Notes: generated from the sequence alone by a model not told the origin. 36,578 bases of DNA from Actinomycetota bacterium (GCA_947454495.1 CANGKD010000004.1:1-36578), one strand, 5' to 3'; positions 9,359-20,537 are shown, counted from the first letter of the stretch. Translations and numbers: made by a program.

Positions 9359-9922
9359 ATGACGGCTCCCTACACGTGGCGAAATCTTGCCACTCCCGAA
9401 CAATTCAGCATGCTGCTCGACGGGCAACTTTGGCGCACTGGCCCCGTGCTTCATGAACCAGATTGCCCCGATGACACTAACTGGCGCGCACACGAGGCGA
9501 GCATTGATTGCCCACCCAATGTCGTCCTGGTCCGTTTGTCTGCCGCGTGGATTTGGAAGTGTCTCGATGCTCCCCCGGCGCGATGGCAGGTCACCTCGGT
9601 CGACCGTTCGCGTTTGCAGACAATGCCACACGCTCGTTTTGCCGTCTGCGACTTGAAGCTTGAGCCCCAGGATGTTCTCCGGCTGAGGAATTCCCGCGTC
9701 ACGAGTCCTGGGCGAACGGCCATCGACATCGCACGTTACGAAGAGCGCTTACTCGAAAATGACATCGCTCGATTGCTTCGTGACCTTCTCATCATTCATG
9801 GCACCACGTTTGGAAAGGTTGACGAAATCATTTCTCGAGTGGAGGATGCGCAGCACTTGCCCTACAAGCGACGCTGCCTTGAACGAATTGCCCGAGCGGG
9901 TCGACTCGATGAACCCGTCTAG
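9359..9922 (+). CDS. Hypothetical protein; resembles the C-terminal region of AbiEi-like/DUF559-type actinobacterial proteins
   Basis: 187 aa; RLSAAWIWKCLDAPPARW ... VLRLRNSRVTSPGRTAIDIARYEE pattern (compare 'SPxRTAxDxAR'). Family assignment is tentative. Confidence 0.65.
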   Translation: MTAPYTWRNLATPEQFSMLLDGQLWRTGPVLHEPDCPDDTNWRAHEASIDCPPNVVLVRLSAAWIWKCLDAPPARWQVTSVDRSRLQTMPHARFAVCDLKLEPQDVLRLRNSRVTSPGRTAIDIARYEERLLENDIARLLRDLLIIHGTTFGKVDEIISRVEDAQHLPYKRRCLERIARAGRLDEPV

Positions 9923-12165
9923 CCTTCGCTGACGCGGTAGACGTCATAGACAGAATCAATGCGCCGTACCGCACTGAGCAATCGATCGAGGTGAATCGGA
10001 TCCGTCATCTCAAACACAAAGCGACTGATTGCAACGCGGTCCTGACTCGTGGAGACGGACGCACTCAAGATGTTGACGTGATTCTCTGACAGTACGCGCG
10101 TCACGTCGCTGAGAAGACCGGAACGGTCGAGCGCCTCAATCTGGATCTGGACGAGATAGGTGCCTTTCGAATTTGGTGCCCATTCCACTTCGATTAATCG
10201 CTCGGCCTGAGTCTGCAAGTTTGCAACGTTGTGGCAACTTGCCTGGTGGACCGAGACGCCCTGTCCGCGAGTCACGAATCCCGCAATATCGTCGCCCGGA
10301 ACGGGGGTGCAGCACTTGGCGAGTTTCACGAGTATGTCGGGTGCGCCTCGAACGAGAACCCCCGAATCCCCCGAACGCGACGGACGCTGCTGTGACCGAG
10401 TTGGAACAACAAAGTCGGTTGTCTCAAGGTCATGCTCGGTGTTGAGTGACGAAAGAATTTTCTCGAGCACACTTTGCACAGAGACATGGCCCTCGCCAAT
10501 CGCGGCATACAACGCGCTCACATCGTCGTAGCGAAGCGCGGCAGTCACCGTGCCCAACGACTCGGGTGTGAGAAGTCGCTGCAGAGGCAGATTCTGCTTG
10601 CGCATGGCTCGCGCGAGCGAATCTTTGCCCTGTTCTATCGCCTCTTCACGGCGCTCTTTAGAGAACCAGGCCTTGATCTTGTTTCGAGTGCGGGTTGACT
10701 TGACGAAGCTCAGCCAATCTTGACTCGGTCCCGCGTCGGGATTTTTCGAGGTCAGGATTTCTACCACATCGCCAGTGGACAGCGTGCTGTCCAGGGTCAC
10801 TATTCGTCCGTTAACTTTCGCACCCATGGTGCGATGCCCAACCTCGGTGTGCACCGCGTAAGCAAAATCAATGGGCGTTGCGCCCTGCGTCAATCCGACG
10901 ACGCGACCCTTGGGTGTGAAAACGTAGACCTCTTTGGCACCGATCTCAAACCGGAGTGAATCAAGAAACTCCGTCGGGTCGTCGGTCTCGGCCTGCCAGT
11001 CATTGATGTGAGCTAGCCAGGCCATGTCGGTGTCTTGGACCGACAGTCCGTCACCCTTGTTTCCCGCCATCCGATCCTTGTACATCCAGTGGGCGGCAAC
11101 ACCGAATTCGGCACGATTGTGCATTTCGGGAGTGCGGATCTGCAGTTCGACAGCCCGCCCCTCCGGACCCACCACAGTCGTGTGGAGCGACTGATACAGA
11201 TTGAACTTTGGTGTTGCGATGTAATCCTTGAAACGGCCCGGCAGCGGATTCCAGCGCGCATGGATAAGTCCTAAAACGGCGTAGCAGTCCCGCACTGTTG
11301 GCACGATAATGCGAATGCCGACGAGGTCGAAAATATCGTCAAACTCGCGACCGCGTTGCACCATCTTTTGGTATATCGAATAGAACTGCTTTGGTCGTCC
11401 CGCGACATCACCACGTACTTTCGCCGTGCGCAGGTCTTCTTTGACTTCATTTGTCACTCGGGTGACAAAGTCTTCGCGCTGAGGCTGCCGGTCTGTGACC
11501 AGATTTTCTATCTCGGCGTAAATCTTTGGATGCAAGACGGCGAACGAGAGATCCTCGAGTTCCCACTTCATGGTCTGAATGCCGAGTCGATGGGCGAGCG
11601 GTGTGTAGATTTCGAGCGTCTCACGGGCCTTACGCTCAGCACTCTCTTGTGGCATGAAACCCCACGTCCGAGCGTTGTGCAGACGGTCTGCGAGCTTGAT
11701 GACGAGAACACGAATGTCTTTTGACATCGCCACAATCATTTTGCGCACGGTCTCGGCCTGCGCACTCTCGCCGTACTTGACCTTGTCTAGCTTCGTGACA
11801 CCATCGACCAACATCGCTACTTCGGGACCAAAGTCGGCGCTCACCATGTCGAGCGAGTAGTCGGTGTCCTCAACCGTGTCGTGAAGCAACGCGGCTTGAA
11901 TTGTCTTCGCACCGATGCCGAGTTCCGCAAGAATCTGGGCTACAGCCACCGGATGAGTGATGTACGGCTCACCGCTACGACGCAGCTGACCCTCGTGCGC
12001 GATTTTGGCTTTCTGATAAGCCTTCTCGATTCCCGAGACGTCGACCTTGGGATGGTGCTTACGCACGGTCTTGACGAGCCGGTCAAAACCACCGGACTCC
12101 TGGGTCCGACTGAAGAGTCGAGGAACAAGGCGGCGCAGCGCTGGTGTGGGTGGGGCATCAACCAT
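9919..12165 (-). CDS. relA: Bifunctional (p)ppGpp synthetase/hydrolase (RSH)
   Basis: 748 aa; HD domain HDTVEDT, GRFKDYIATPKFNLYQSLHTTV, TGS VYVFTPKGRVVGLTQGATPIDFAYAVHTEVG, CCTPVPGDDIAGFVTRGQGVSVH, C-terminal ACT domain. Confidence 0.97.
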   Translation of the reverse strand: MVDAPPTPALRRLVPRLFSRTQESGGFDRLVKTVRKHHPKVDVSGIEKAYQKAKIAHEGQLRRSGEPYITHPVAVAQILAELGIGAKTIQAALLHDTVEDTDYSLDMVSADFGPEVAMLVDGVTKLDKVKYGESAQAETVRKMIVAMSKDIRVLVIKLADRLHNARTWGFMPQESAERKARETLEIYTPLAHRLGIQTMKWELEDLSFAVLHPKIYAEIENLVTDRQPQREDFVTRVTNEVKEDLRTAKVRGDVAGRPKQFYSIYQKMVQRGREFDDIFDLVGIRIIVPTVRDCYAVLGLIHARWNPLPGRFKDYIATPKFNLYQSLHTTVVGPEGRAVELQIRTPEMHNRAEFGVAAHWMYKDRMAGNKGDGLSVQDTDMAWLAHINDWQAETDDPTEFLDSLRFEIGAKEVYVFTPKGRVVGLTQGATPIDFAYAVHTEVGHRTMGAKVNGRIVTLDSTLSTGDVVEILTSKNPDAGPSQDWLSFVKSTRTRNKIKAWFSKERREEAIEQGKDSLARAMRKQNLPLQRLLTPESLGTVTAALRYDDVSALYAAIGEGHVSVQSVLEKILSSLNTEHDLETTDFVVPTRSQQRPSRSGDSGVLVRGAPDILVKLAKCCTPVPGDDIAGFVTRGQGVSVHQASCHNVANLQTQAERLIEVEWAPNSKGTYLVQIQIEALDRSGLLSDVTRVLSENHVNILSASVSTSQDRVAISRFVFEMTDPIHLDRLLSAVRRIDSVYDVYRVSEG

Positions 12166-12239
12166 GTTTCCTCCTCACGCCCATTATGCGCTGGAAAACG
12201 GGCGCCCGCTTCGCATGGGTGAGGACGCGCGTTGTCCGA

Positions 12240-13238
12240 CTAAGCGGAAACCGATTCCTGTTGCGAACGCTGTTCTGCCAACACTTTCTTATCGTGTTTG
12301 GCAATGACAGGTTCACGTTGGCGAAGCTGAGCGTACATCGGCGCCGCCAAGAACAACGTCGAATACGTTCCCACCGCGATGCCGATAAGGAGAGCCAACG
12401 AGATGTCGCGCAGCGTGCCCGCGCCAAGAACAAAAGCGCCGATGAATAGAATCGACGCGACTGGAAGAGCGGCGACGACCGACGTGTTGATTGATCGCAC
12501 GAGGGTCTGGTTGATCGCCAAGTTGACCTGCTGACCAAAGGTCTTGGTTTGATCGGCGCCGTTACCCAGTGTGTTCTCGCGAATCTTGTCAAACACCACA
12601 ACGGTGTCGTAGAGCGAGTAGCCCAAAATGGTGAGCAATCCGATCACGGCACCCGGCGTGACTTCGAATCCGGTGATGCCATAGATGCCGGCCGTGATGA
12701 TGACGTCATGGAGCAACGCAATGATGGCCACAAGCGACATCTTCCACGTGCGGAAGTAGAGCGCCATCACGATTGCAGCGAGAATCAGAAAGACAATGAG
12801 CCCTCGGATGGCCTGACTCGTGATGTCTTGACCCCACGTCGCTCCAATAAACGACGCGGTCACCTGTTCGGGCGTCACTCCGTAGTCGGTGGCAAGTTGT
12901 TGCCGAATCTGACGAGTTTGCTCATCTGTTAGCTGAGTCGTCTGCACGCGAATCGATTCGGTGCCCAGCGTAGAAACCTTGGCAGCGACATCAGGAACGA
13001 CAGCGGTCACCGCGTCAGTGGCTAATGCTTGGTCGCCACCCGGCACTCCCGAGACAACAAATTCAGATCCACCGGTGAACTCGATGCCGAAGTTGAATCC
13101 TCCTCGCGCAACCGGACCCAGAACGCTCACCAAAACGAGAAGCGTGGAAATGAGGTACCAAATCTTGCGGCGACCAACAAAGTTCACGGAGCGTGCGCCC
13201 GTATAAAGGTCGTTACCGAGGGAGGTCAAACCGGCCAT
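12240..13238 (-). CDS. secF: Protein translocase subunit SecF
   Basis: 332 aa; FNFGIEFTGGSEFVVSG, GYSLYDTVVVFDKIREN, NQTLVRSINTS motifs. Confidence 0.97.
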   Translation of the reverse strand: MAGLTSLGNDLYTGARSVNFVGRRKIWYLISTLLVLVSVLGPVARGGFNFGIEFTGGSEFVVSGVPGGDQALATDAVTAVVPDVAAKVSTLGTESIRVQTTQLTDEQTRQIRQQLATDYGVTPEQVTASFIGATWGQDITSQAIRGLIVFLILAAIVMALYFRTWKMSLVAIIALLHDVIITAGIYGITGFEVTPGAVIGLLTILGYSLYDTVVVFDKIRENTLGNGADQTKTFGQQVNLAINQTLVRSINTSVVAALPVASILFIGAFVLGAGTLRDISLALLIGIAVGTYSTLFLAAPMYAQLRQREPVIAKHDKKVLAEQRSQQESVSA

Positions 13239-14950
13239 TAGTCGTCACCTTTCGTCGCAACGTCGGTATCCGACGAGGCAGCTTTGCGTTCGGCAATGGT
13301 CTGACGACGCGCAGCCTCTTTCGCAGACTTGGCCGCCTTGCCCGCAGACACACGAGCGGCCGAAGGTGCCGCGAATTGAGCCCGACCGCGATAAACCGCA
13401 CCTAGAGCGACCGGGTCAAGTCCGCTGAGACGGTGTCCACTCGCGAAGAAATTACTGCGACTGAGAAGTCGCAAAACAGGATGCGTGAAGAGCGAGACCA
13501 CAAACAGGTCAACAATCGTGGTGAGACCCAGCGTCAGCGCGAAGCCACGCACGTTTCCAACGGCGAGGATAAACAAAACACCGGCGGCCAAGAAGTTGAC
13601 GGCGTCTGAGGCCACAATCGTACGCACGGCACGGCGCCAGCCGTTTTCAACAGCCGACTCGAGCCCTCGTCCGTCACGCAACTCATCTCGAATGCGCTCG
13701 AAGTACACGATGAACGAATCCGCCGTGATACCAATCGCGACAATCAGACCGGCCACACCCGCAAGGGACAGACGGTAGCCCTCTCGCCACGACAGGAGGG
13801 TGACCAAGAAATACGTGATTACCGCAGCTACGGCTAACGAGAAGACCGTGACAAGACCGAGCGTTCGATACTGAATCAGAGAGTAGACGACGACCAAAAT
13901 CAGACCGATGAGGCCCGCGAGGAGACCACTCTGAAGTTGCGTGGAACCCAGTGTGGCCGAGATGGAATCAGAACTCTGCACCTCGAAACCGATGGGCAAC
14001 GCGCCGTACTTGAGTTGGTCAGCGAGGGTCTTGGCCGATTCCTGCGTGAAGCCTCCACTAATTTGGGGCTTTCCATCGGTGATCACGGCCTTCGTAGCCG
14101 GGGCCGAGATAACGTTGCCGTCGAGCACGATGGCAAATTGGTTGAGTGATCCTTGCAATCCGTTGAGGCGCGCGGTGATGTCCGCAAACTTGGCAGTACC
14201 TGCGCCGTTGAAAACGAGGTTCACCGCCCATTGGCCCGTCGACGAACCCGTCTGAGTCGTTATGAGTCCGGCGGTGGAGTCACTGATGTCACTGCCGTCG
14301 AGCTCCACGGGACCGAGAATGAACTTGACCGTGTTCGTGTCGTCACAGGTCACGAGCGGTTCGTCCGCGGGCGCGGCGTTGACTCCAGCCGCGGCATCTG
14401 ATCCACACGTAAACGCCAGATAACGCGACTGAAGCTCCGGTGTAATCCAGTTGAGGTCGGAACCATTCGACGGTGCGATGCTCGGTGTGTTTGGCAGACT
14501 CGGGTCATACGACGGCGTGATAGTTGCGCCGTCCGGTCCAATTTGTGCCGACGACGGTGCACCGGCAACAAGTACCGGGCGGAAATCCAACTTGGCGGAT
14601 GCCTGAATTCGAGCCAAGGTCTGATCATCGGGCTGCCCCGGAATCGACACGACGATGTTGTTGCTGCCTTGCGTGTTGATTTCTGATTCCGACACGCCAG
14701 CCGCGTCAATTCGCTGGCGAATGATGGACACAGCCTGGGTGAGCTGCTCGGGGCTAACCGTTTCTCCACTTTGCAACGTGGGCGTTAGAACAATCTGAGT
14801 TCCGCCTTCGAGGTCGAGGGCAAGCTTCGGTGTCCAGCTCGCTCCATTCCACAACACGCCCGCTCCATTTGCTCCAATCAGAGCAATGATGAGAACGAGC
14901 AGCCAGATGAGTGGACGCCATGCCGAACGGGTAGATGATTGCTTGGCCAC
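13238..14950 (-). CDS. secD: Protein translocase subunit SecD
   Basis: 570 aa; LALDLEGGTQIVLTP, IRQRIDAAGVSESEINTQGSNNIVVSIPGQ, AIGITADSFIVYFERIRDELRDGR. Confidence 0.97.
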   Translation of the reverse strand: MAKQSSTRSAWRPLIWLLVLIIALIGANGAGVLWNGASWTPKLALDLEGGTQIVLTPTLQSGETVSPEQLTQAVSIIRQRIDAAGVSESEINTQGSNNIVVSIPGQPDDQTLARIQASAKLDFRPVLVAGAPSSAQIGPDGATITPSYDPSLPNTPSIAPSNGSDLNWITPELQSRYLAFTCGSDAAAGVNAAPADEPLVTCDDTNTVKFILGPVELDGSDISDSTAGLITTQTGSSTGQWAVNLVFNGAGTAKFADITARLNGLQGSLNQFAIVLDGNVISAPATKAVITDGKPQISGGFTQESAKTLADQLKYGALPIGFEVQSSDSISATLGSTQLQSGLLAGLIGLILVVVYSLIQYRTLGLVTVFSLAVAAVITYFLVTLLSWREGYRLSLAGVAGLIVAIGITADSFIVYFERIRDELRDGRGLESAVENGWRRAVRTIVASDAVNFLAAGVLFILAVGNVRGFALTLGLTTIVDLFVVSLFTHPVLRLLSRSNFFASGHRLSGLDPVALGAVYRGRAQFAAPSAARVSAGKAAKSAKEAARRQTIAERKAASSDTDVATKGDD

Positions 14951-15011
14951 AGAGGTTATCGCCTTTGGTGTCGTGAGGATTGGCGCCGATCACTCGGCGC
15001 AAAACGGTCGG

Positions 15012-15311
15012 TTACTTCTTGGCCTCGTCTGCCGCGGGAGCGTCGACCGACTCGATGACGCGAACAACTGCCTGGCGCGCAACCGTCATGGTTGTTTTCG
15101 GTGAAATCTCGAGAACGACCTTGTTCTCTTCTTCGTCGATGGACTTTACCGTGGCGTACACGCCGAAGCTGGTCATGACGGATGCGCCGGCAACGACGCG
15201 CTTCTGCAGCTCAAGAGCGTCTTTCTGACGCTTGCGACCATTACGGATCATGAAGATGACCAAGACGCCGAGCACGGCAATCATGAGGATTGTGGTGAAG
15301 TCGAATTGCAT
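15012..15311 (-). CDS. yajC: Preprotein translocase subunit YajC
   Basis: 99 aa; single TM, IRNGRKRQKDALELQKRVVAGASVMTSFGVYATVKSIDEEENKVVLEISP; adjacent to secD. Confidence 0.93.
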   Translation of the reverse strand: MQFDFTTILMIAVLGVLVIFMIRNGRKRQKDALELQKRVVAGASVMTSFGVYATVKSIDEEENKVVLEISPKTTMTVARQAVVRVIESVDAPAADEAKK

Positions 15312-15387
15312 TTTCGTTGAGCTACTTTCGTTAACGAGTAAGGCGCGAATGCGCCCGTTCAGTATAGGTCACTGCACCGGGCTCGAT

Positions 15388-16407
15388 TTAGAACAGGGCC
15401 CCCGTCGCAGGAGGAGTCCGGCCCAAATGCTCATAGGCCGCATCCGTCGCAATTCGGCCCCGAGCAGTGCGCGTGATGAGTCCTTCGCGAATAAGAAACG
15501 GCTCGACGACGGCTTCAATTGTCTCGGCATCTTCGCCAATAGATACGGCAAGCGAACTCAAACCAACAGGTCCGCCCCGGAACCGCACGACAAGTGCTTC
15601 GAGCACCGATCGGTCGAGACGATCAAGCCCGCGTTTGTCAACGTCGTACAGGGTGAGCGCCGCATCCGCCGCCACGTCTGGAGGAGTGTGGGGATGCACC
15701 TCGAGGTAGTCCCGGACACGCCGAAGGAGACGATTCGCTATGCGAGGAGTACCTCGGGAACGACGCGCTATTTCACGTAGCGCGTCGGACGGCAGATTAA
15801 CCTCGAGCAATGCGGCCGAGCGAAACACCACTTGCTCGAGTTCTTCTGTTGAATAAAACTCGAGATGACCGGTAAACCCGAACCGGTCGCGCAAAGGGCT
15901 GGCCAGCAAACCTGTGCGTGTCGTTGCTCCGACAAGTGTGAAGGCTGGAAGCTCAAGCGGAATCGATGTTGCGCCAACGCCCTTGCCGACCATGATGTCG
16001 ATACGAAAATCTTCCATCGCGAGATAGAGCATCTCTTCTGCCGATTTCGCCATGCGATGAATCTCATCAATGAAGAGCACGTCACCGGGCTGCAACGACG
16101 ACAAAAGGGCAGCCAAGTCACCGGCATGCGCTATCGCAGGCCCACTCGACAAACGCAAGGGCCGGTTGCTCTCTCGAGCAACGATCATGGCGAGAGTCGT
16201 CTTTCCGAGACCGGGCGGTCCAGCCAGCAACACGTGATCCGGGGCGCGACCAGCCGAATCAGCGGCTTTGAGCAGGAGACCGAGCTGGCCCACGACCTTG
16301 GACTGTCCAACGAAATCCCGCAGAGAATCTGGACGCAATGCGCCTTCAAACGCCACTTCACCGGGGTCTGTGGGTTCCGGATGCACGATCTCCGGCATTT
16401 CGGTCAT
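15388..16407 (-). CDS. ruvB: Holliday junction DNA helicase RuvB
   Basis: 339 aa; [57 protein letters not shown]. Confidence 0.98.
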   Translation of the reverse strand: MTEMPEIVHPEPTDPGEVAFEGALRPDSLRDFVGQSKVVGQLGLLLKAADSAGRAPDHVLLAGPPGLGKTTLAMIVARESNRPLRLSSGPAIAHAGDLAALLSSLQPGDVLFIDEIHRMAKSAEEMLYLAMEDFRIDIMVGKGVGATSIPLELPAFTLVGATTRTGLLASPLRDRFGFTGHLEFYSTEELEQVVFRSAALLEVNLPSDALREIARRSRGTPRIANRLLRRVRDYLEVHPHTPPDVAADAALTLYDVDKRGLDRLDRSVLEALVVRFRGGPVGLSSLAVSIGEDAETIEAVVEPFLIREGLITRTARGRIATDAAYEHLGRTPPATGALF

Positions 16408-17036
16408 GCCCGGGTTCCCGGCGAACCGAGTTCGGTGAGTGCCGCGCGCAACATCGAGGCTGCATCCGCTGACGCGACGCCACCACCGAGCCGATTAACT
16501 ACATCCGCGGCAACTTTTTCGTTCCAGCCCAATCCCACCAGCGCAGCGATGACCTGAACGCTCGCCGCACCAGAAGGCGCAAGAGCCGAGACGTCAACAC
16601 TGTCGGCATCAGCCGCGCCGAAATCACCTTCGACGAGGTGTGACAATCGCCCAGCCAGTGAGACCACCACAAGCTTGGCGGTCTTGGGTCCTATCCCCGA
16701 GACTTTTCGAAATGGTGCGTCGTCCTCCGCGACGACCGCCGCGAATATTTCGCGCGGACCCATGTGACTCAAGACCGCAAGTGCCGACCGTGGTCCGATA
16801 CCGCTCACGGTCAACAGTGCCTCGAAGATTCCCTGTTCTGCAGAAGTCGCGAACCCAAACAACTGCATCGAGTCCTCGCGCACGATGAGAGTAGTCGAAA
16901 ACATTGCCGACTCGCCGACGTGGAGCGAACGCGCGTGAAGAGGAGTCAACGCAACGGCATATCCCACTCCCCCCACGTCGATAACGCAACCGGACGACGT
17001 GAGCACGGCAATTTCTCCTCGAAGCGACGCAATCAC
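16404..17036 (-). CDS. ruvA: Holliday junction DNA helicase subunit RuvA
   Basis: 210 aa; [59 protein letters not shown]; 4-nt overlap with ruvB. Confidence 0.97.
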   Translation of the reverse strand: MIASLRGEIAVLTSSGCVIDVGGVGYAVALTPLHARSLHVGESAMFSTTLIVREDSMQLFGFATSAEQGIFEALLTVSGIGPRSALAVLSHMGPREIFAAVVAEDDAPFRKVSGIGPKTAKLVVVSLAGRLSHLVEGDFGAADADSVDVSALAPSGAASVQVIAALVGLGWNEKVAADVVNRLGGGVASADAASMLRAALTELGSPGTRA

Positions 17037-17045
17037 GACTGAAGA

Positions 17046-17624
17046 CTAGTTTGAACCTCGGTTTCGCCGAGCCAGACTCTCCGCGTCACGCCAACGTTGT
17101 TGCGCCGGCGTGAGATTCGTCGATTTCGCCGCGGTTCCGCCCCCTGCCCCCGAACCACCGCGCCAGGCGTTACAGATTGCCAACGCCAGCGCGTCGGTCG
17201 CATCCGGCAACAGCGCGCTGTCGTCCATGTTGAGCAAGCGGCGCACCATCGCTGCCACCTGAACCTTGTTGGCTCGCCCCGAGCCCGACACCGCAGCCTT
17301 CACTTCAGTGGGAGTATGCAAATCCACGGCAATGTCGCGCCCGGCCGCCTCGGCAAGAAGTAAGCCGCTGACCTGCGCCGTGCCCATAACGGATCGCAGA
17401 TTCTGTTGAGCAAAGACCCGTTCGAGAGCGACTCGGTCCGGCGAAAAGGCGTCGAAGGCGCCGCTGAGCGCCTGCCGAATAGCAAGCAATCGCAACGGGA
17501 GTTCCGTTGCCGGTGCCGTTTGAATCACTTCAACATGCACCAGTGTCAGTCGTCGATCGGGTCCCACGTCGATGACACCCACTCCACAGCGCGTGAGTCC
17601 GGGGTCGATACCCAGAATGCGCAC
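17046..17624 (-). CDS. ruvC: Crossover junction endodeoxyribonuclease RuvC
   Basis: 192 aa; MRILGIDPGLTRCGVGVID, ALERVFAQQNLRSVMGTAQVSG, TPTEVKAAVSGSGRANKVQVAAMV, DATDALALAIC. Confidence 0.97.
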   Translation of the reverse strand: MRILGIDPGLTRCGVGVIDVGPDRRLTLVHVEVIQTAPATELPLRLLAIRQALSGAFDAFSPDRVALERVFAQQNLRSVMGTAQVSGLLLAEAAGRDIAVDLHTPTEVKAAVSGSGRANKVQVAAMVRRLLNMDDSALLPDATDALALAICNAWRGGSGAGGGTAAKSTNLTPAQQRWRDAESLARRNRGSN

Positions 17625-17639
17625 GAGAGTGTCGCCGAC

Positions 17640-18398
17640 CTAGTCTTGTTCGAGCTCGGCGAGAACCGTATCCGACAAGTCGAAATTGCTGAAGACGTTC
17701 TGCACGTCGTCCGAATCTTCGAGAGCATCAATCAGTTTGAATACCTTGCGCGCCGTCTCCGCCTCAATTTCTACAGCGAGGTTGGGCACAAATTCGCTAT
17801 CGGCAGATTCATAGTCGATACCGGCCGACTGCAATGCGGTGCGAACGGCGACGAGGTTCGATGGGTCCGTGATGATTTCAAACGTTCCGCCCTGAAGCGA
17901 GACATCCTCGGCGCCCGCGTCGAGAACGGCCGTCAAAATGTCGTCCTCTGTTGCTCCTCCTTCGGAAGAAACTCGGATGACGCCTTTGCGGCTGAAGTTG
18001 TAGGCAACAGAACCGGGGTCCGCCATGGTTCCGCCGTTACGAGACATCGCGGTGCGGACTTCCGCGGCTGCGCGGTTTTTATTGTCGGTCAGACACTCAA
18101 TGAGCAGAGCCACGCCGTTCGGACCATAGCCTTCGTACATGATCGTCTGGTAGTCGACCGAGTCGCCTGAGAGTCCAGCGCCGCGCTTGACCGCACGGTC
18201 GATGTTGTCATTGGGAACGCTGGTCTTTTTTGCTTTTTGAATTGCATCAACGAGCGTCGGGTTACCACTGAGATCAGCGCCTCCGAGCTTGGCGGCAACT
18301 TCGATGTTCTTAATGAGCTTGGCGAACGACTTGGCGCGCCGTGCATCGATAACGGCCTTCTTGTGCTTCGTGGTCGCCCATTTGGAGTGTCCAGACAT
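17640..18398 (-). CDS. yebC: YebC/PmpR family transcriptional/translation-associated regulator
   Basis: 252 aa; [62 protein letters not shown]. Confidence 0.97.
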   Translation of the reverse strand: MSGHSKWATTKHKKAVIDARRAKSFAKLIKNIEVAAKLGGADLSGNPTLVDAIQKAKKTSVPNDNIDRAVKRGAGLSGDSVDYQTIMYEGYGPNGVALLIECLTDNKNRAAAEVRTAMSRNGGTMADPGSVAYNFSRKGVIRVSSEGGATEDDILTAVLDAGAEDVSLQGGTFEIITDPSNLVAVRTALQSAGIDYESADSEFVPNLAVEIEAETARKVFKLIDALEDSDDVQNVFSNFDLSDTVLAELEQD

Positions 18399-18412
18399 AA
18401 CGACGATTCTAG

Positions 18413-19042
18413 CTAGGCAGGCAAAGCGCTCTTGCTCGACGCGACAAAATCGGCGACGAGTCGAACAAAGTATTCATGCACGCGAGTGTCGCCTGCCACT
18501 TCCGGATGAAAGCTGATTCCGACAACATTGCCCTGGCGCACACCGACGACGCGGCCATCGTTGAGTCGTGCGAGAACCTCGACACCATCCCCGACCCGCT
18601 CGACAACGGGCGCGCGAATAAACGCGGCGGCTAGAGGCGTTTCAGCGATGGCCGGAGCCATTACACCCACCTCGAACGAATCGACCTGGGCACCGAAAGC
18701 ATTGCGTCGAACATCCACATCGAGACCACCGAGCGACTCCTGCCCATCGATGGCGTCCAGCACGTTGTTGGCAAGCATGATCAGCCCGGCACAGGTTCCA
18801 AAAACCGGCATCCCCGAGCGAATCCGTGCCCGAAGCGGCCCGTCTAGCGCGAACATTCGGGCGAGCTTGTCCATAACTGAGGACTCTCCCCCGGGAATGA
18901 TCAGCCCGTCGACGGCAGAGAGTTCGGACTCACGGCGCACCAGCGTTGCCTCAACCCCGAGTTCTCGGAGCATGGAAACGTGCTCTCGCACGTCGCCTTG
19001 AAGTGCAAGAACTCCGATACGCGGAGAGCTGTTACCAGCCAC
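18413..19042 (-). CDS. pdxT: Pyridoxal 5'-phosphate synthase glutaminase subunit
   Basis: From GTG at 19042: [29 protein letters not shown]...[14 protein letters not shown]...[12 protein letters not shown]...SFHPEV; overlaps the pdxS 3' end by 11 nt. Confidence 0.95.
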   Translation of the reverse strand: MAGNSSPRIGVLALQGDVREHVSMLRELGVEATLVRRESELSAVDGLIIPGGESSVMDKLARMFALDGPLRARIRSGMPVFGTCAGLIMLANNVLDAIDGQESLGGLDVDVRRNAFGAQVDSFEVGVMAPAIAETPLAAAFIRAPVVERVGDGVEVLARLNDGRVVGVRQGNVVGISFHPEVAGDTRVHEYFVRLVADFVASSKSALPA

Positions 19043-19931
19043 GCTCGGCAAGACGGTGAGGTGCCGGCAGGTCGGACACGTTGATACCCACCATGGCTTC
19101 ACCGAGTCCGCGCGACGCCTCCGTGACGACCGCCGGGTCGTCGAAGAACGTTGTCGCCTTAACGATGGCCTTTGCTCGCTCCGCCGGGTTGCCCGACTTG
19201 AAGATTCCCGAACCGACAAACACACCGTCGGCCCCGAGCTGCATCATCATGGCCGCATCGGCGGGAGTTGCAACGCCACCTGCGGTGAACAAGACAACGG
19301 GGAGCTTGCCCGTTGCGGCGACTTCACGCACGAGCTCATAGGGTGCCTGAAGTTCCTTGGCTGCAACGTACAACTCGTCTTCTGCCATTGCAGAAAGGGC
19401 GCGAATTTCGGATGTGATCTTGCGGATGTGCTTCGTCGCCTCCGAAACGTCGCCCGTTCCCGCCTCGCCCTTCGAACGAATCATGGCCGCGCCCTCGTTG
19501 ATGCGACGCAGCGCTTCGCCGAGGTTTGTTGCTCCACACACGAAAGGAGCGGTGAACTTCCACTTATCAATGTGGTTGACGTAGTCCGCGGGAGACAAGA
19601 CTTCCGACTCATCGATGTAGTCCACTTTGAGGTGCTCCAGAATCTGAGCCTCGACGAAATGACCGATGCGCGCTTTCGCCATCACGGGAATCGACACCGT
19701 GTCGATGATCTGCTGAATCAAGTCGGGGTCGCTCATACGGGCAACCCCACCCTGCGCGCGAATGTCGGCCGGAACGCGCTCGAGGGCCATAACAGCCACC
19801 GCTCCCGCGTCTTCGGCGATCTTTGCCTGCTCGGCCGTGACGACGTCCATAATGACGCCACCCTTGAGCATCTCTGCGAGTCCGCGCTTGACGCGGTTGG
19901 AACCAGTGTGAGCTTGTGCGTTCTCAGTCAT
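19032..19931 (-). CDS. pdxS: Pyridoxal 5'-phosphate synthase lyase subunit
   Basis: 299 aa; [84 protein letters not shown]. Confidence 0.98.
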   Translation of the reverse strand: MTENAQAHTGSNRVKRGLAEMLKGGVIMDVVTAEQAKIAEDAGAVAVMALERVPADIRAQGGVARMSDPDLIQQIIDTVSIPVMAKARIGHFVEAQILEHLKVDYIDESEVLSPADYVNHIDKWKFTAPFVCGATNLGEALRRINEGAAMIRSKGEAGTGDVSEATKHIRKITSEIRALSAMAEDELYVAAKELQAPYELVREVAATGKLPVVLFTAGGVATPADAAMMMQLGADGVFVGSGIFKSGNPAERAKAIVKATTFFDDPAVVTEASRGLGEAMVGINVSDLPAPHRLAERGW

Positions 19932-19961
19932 GAGTCTCTTCTTCTCGTTCGTGATGGGGTA

Positions 19962-20537
19962 TTAGCTATCTGCGGGCCATGCATCGGCAAGTGCCTGCCG
20001 AGTATCACCAAGCAAACTCACGATGGCTTTCGTCTTGGCGATAATCGGGAAGAAGTTCGCGTCAGTTGACCAGCGCGGAACGATGTGCTGGTGCAGGTGG
20101 TCAGCAACTCCTGCGCCGGCGATCCGCCCCTGGTTCATCCCGATGTTGAATCCTTCGTTGCGCGAGACCACTCGGAGCACGCGCATTGCCGTCTGAGTAA
20201 GACTAGCGATTTCCGCGACCTCATCCGTCGAGGCGTCGTCATACATCGCAACGTGACGATACGGGCAAACCATCATGTGTCCCGCGTTGTAGGGGTAGAG
20301 GTTGAGAATGACGAAGGCACGCTTGCCCCGGTACACGATGAGTCCGTCTTCGTCACTGCGCGTGGGAGCAACGCAAAACGGACATTCGTCATCGGCGTCA
20401 TCGCCCGCGTGACCCCGGGTGATGTAAGCCATGCGATGCGGCGTCCACAGGCGCTGAAACTCGTCGGGCGCGCCCGCGAATTGTGTCGAAGGTTCGGCCG
20501 AAATACCGTCGAACTCACCCTCGCCGTAATTCTTCAC
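19962..20537 (-). CDS. HIT domain protein (AP4A phosphorylase-like)
   Basis: CPFC, NLYPYNAGHMMVCPYRHVA, GMNQGRIAGAGVADHLHQHIVPRW (HxHxH). GTG start at 20537 chosen to avoid overlap with thrS; the start is uncertain. Confidence 0.9.
   Translation of the reverse strand: MKNYGEGEFDGISAEPSTQFAGAPDEFQRLWTPHRMAYITRGHAGDDADDECPFCVAPTRSDEDGLIVYRGKRAFVILNLYPYNAGHMMVCPYRHVAMYDDASTDEVAEIASLTQTAMRVLRVVSRNEGFNIGMNQGRIAGAGVADHLHQHIVPRWSTDANFFPIIAKTKAIVSLLGDTRQALADAWPADS

Noticed and set aside
17037-18412. Possible LexA/SOS box before the yebC-ruvCAB cluster
   Set aside because: Intergenic gaps are about 10-15 nt and I could not find a GAACnnnnGTTC-type box in them.
19056-20069. 337-aa plus-strand ORF
   Set aside because: Antisense to pdxS and the HIT gene, both with unambiguous motifs; a shadow ORF.
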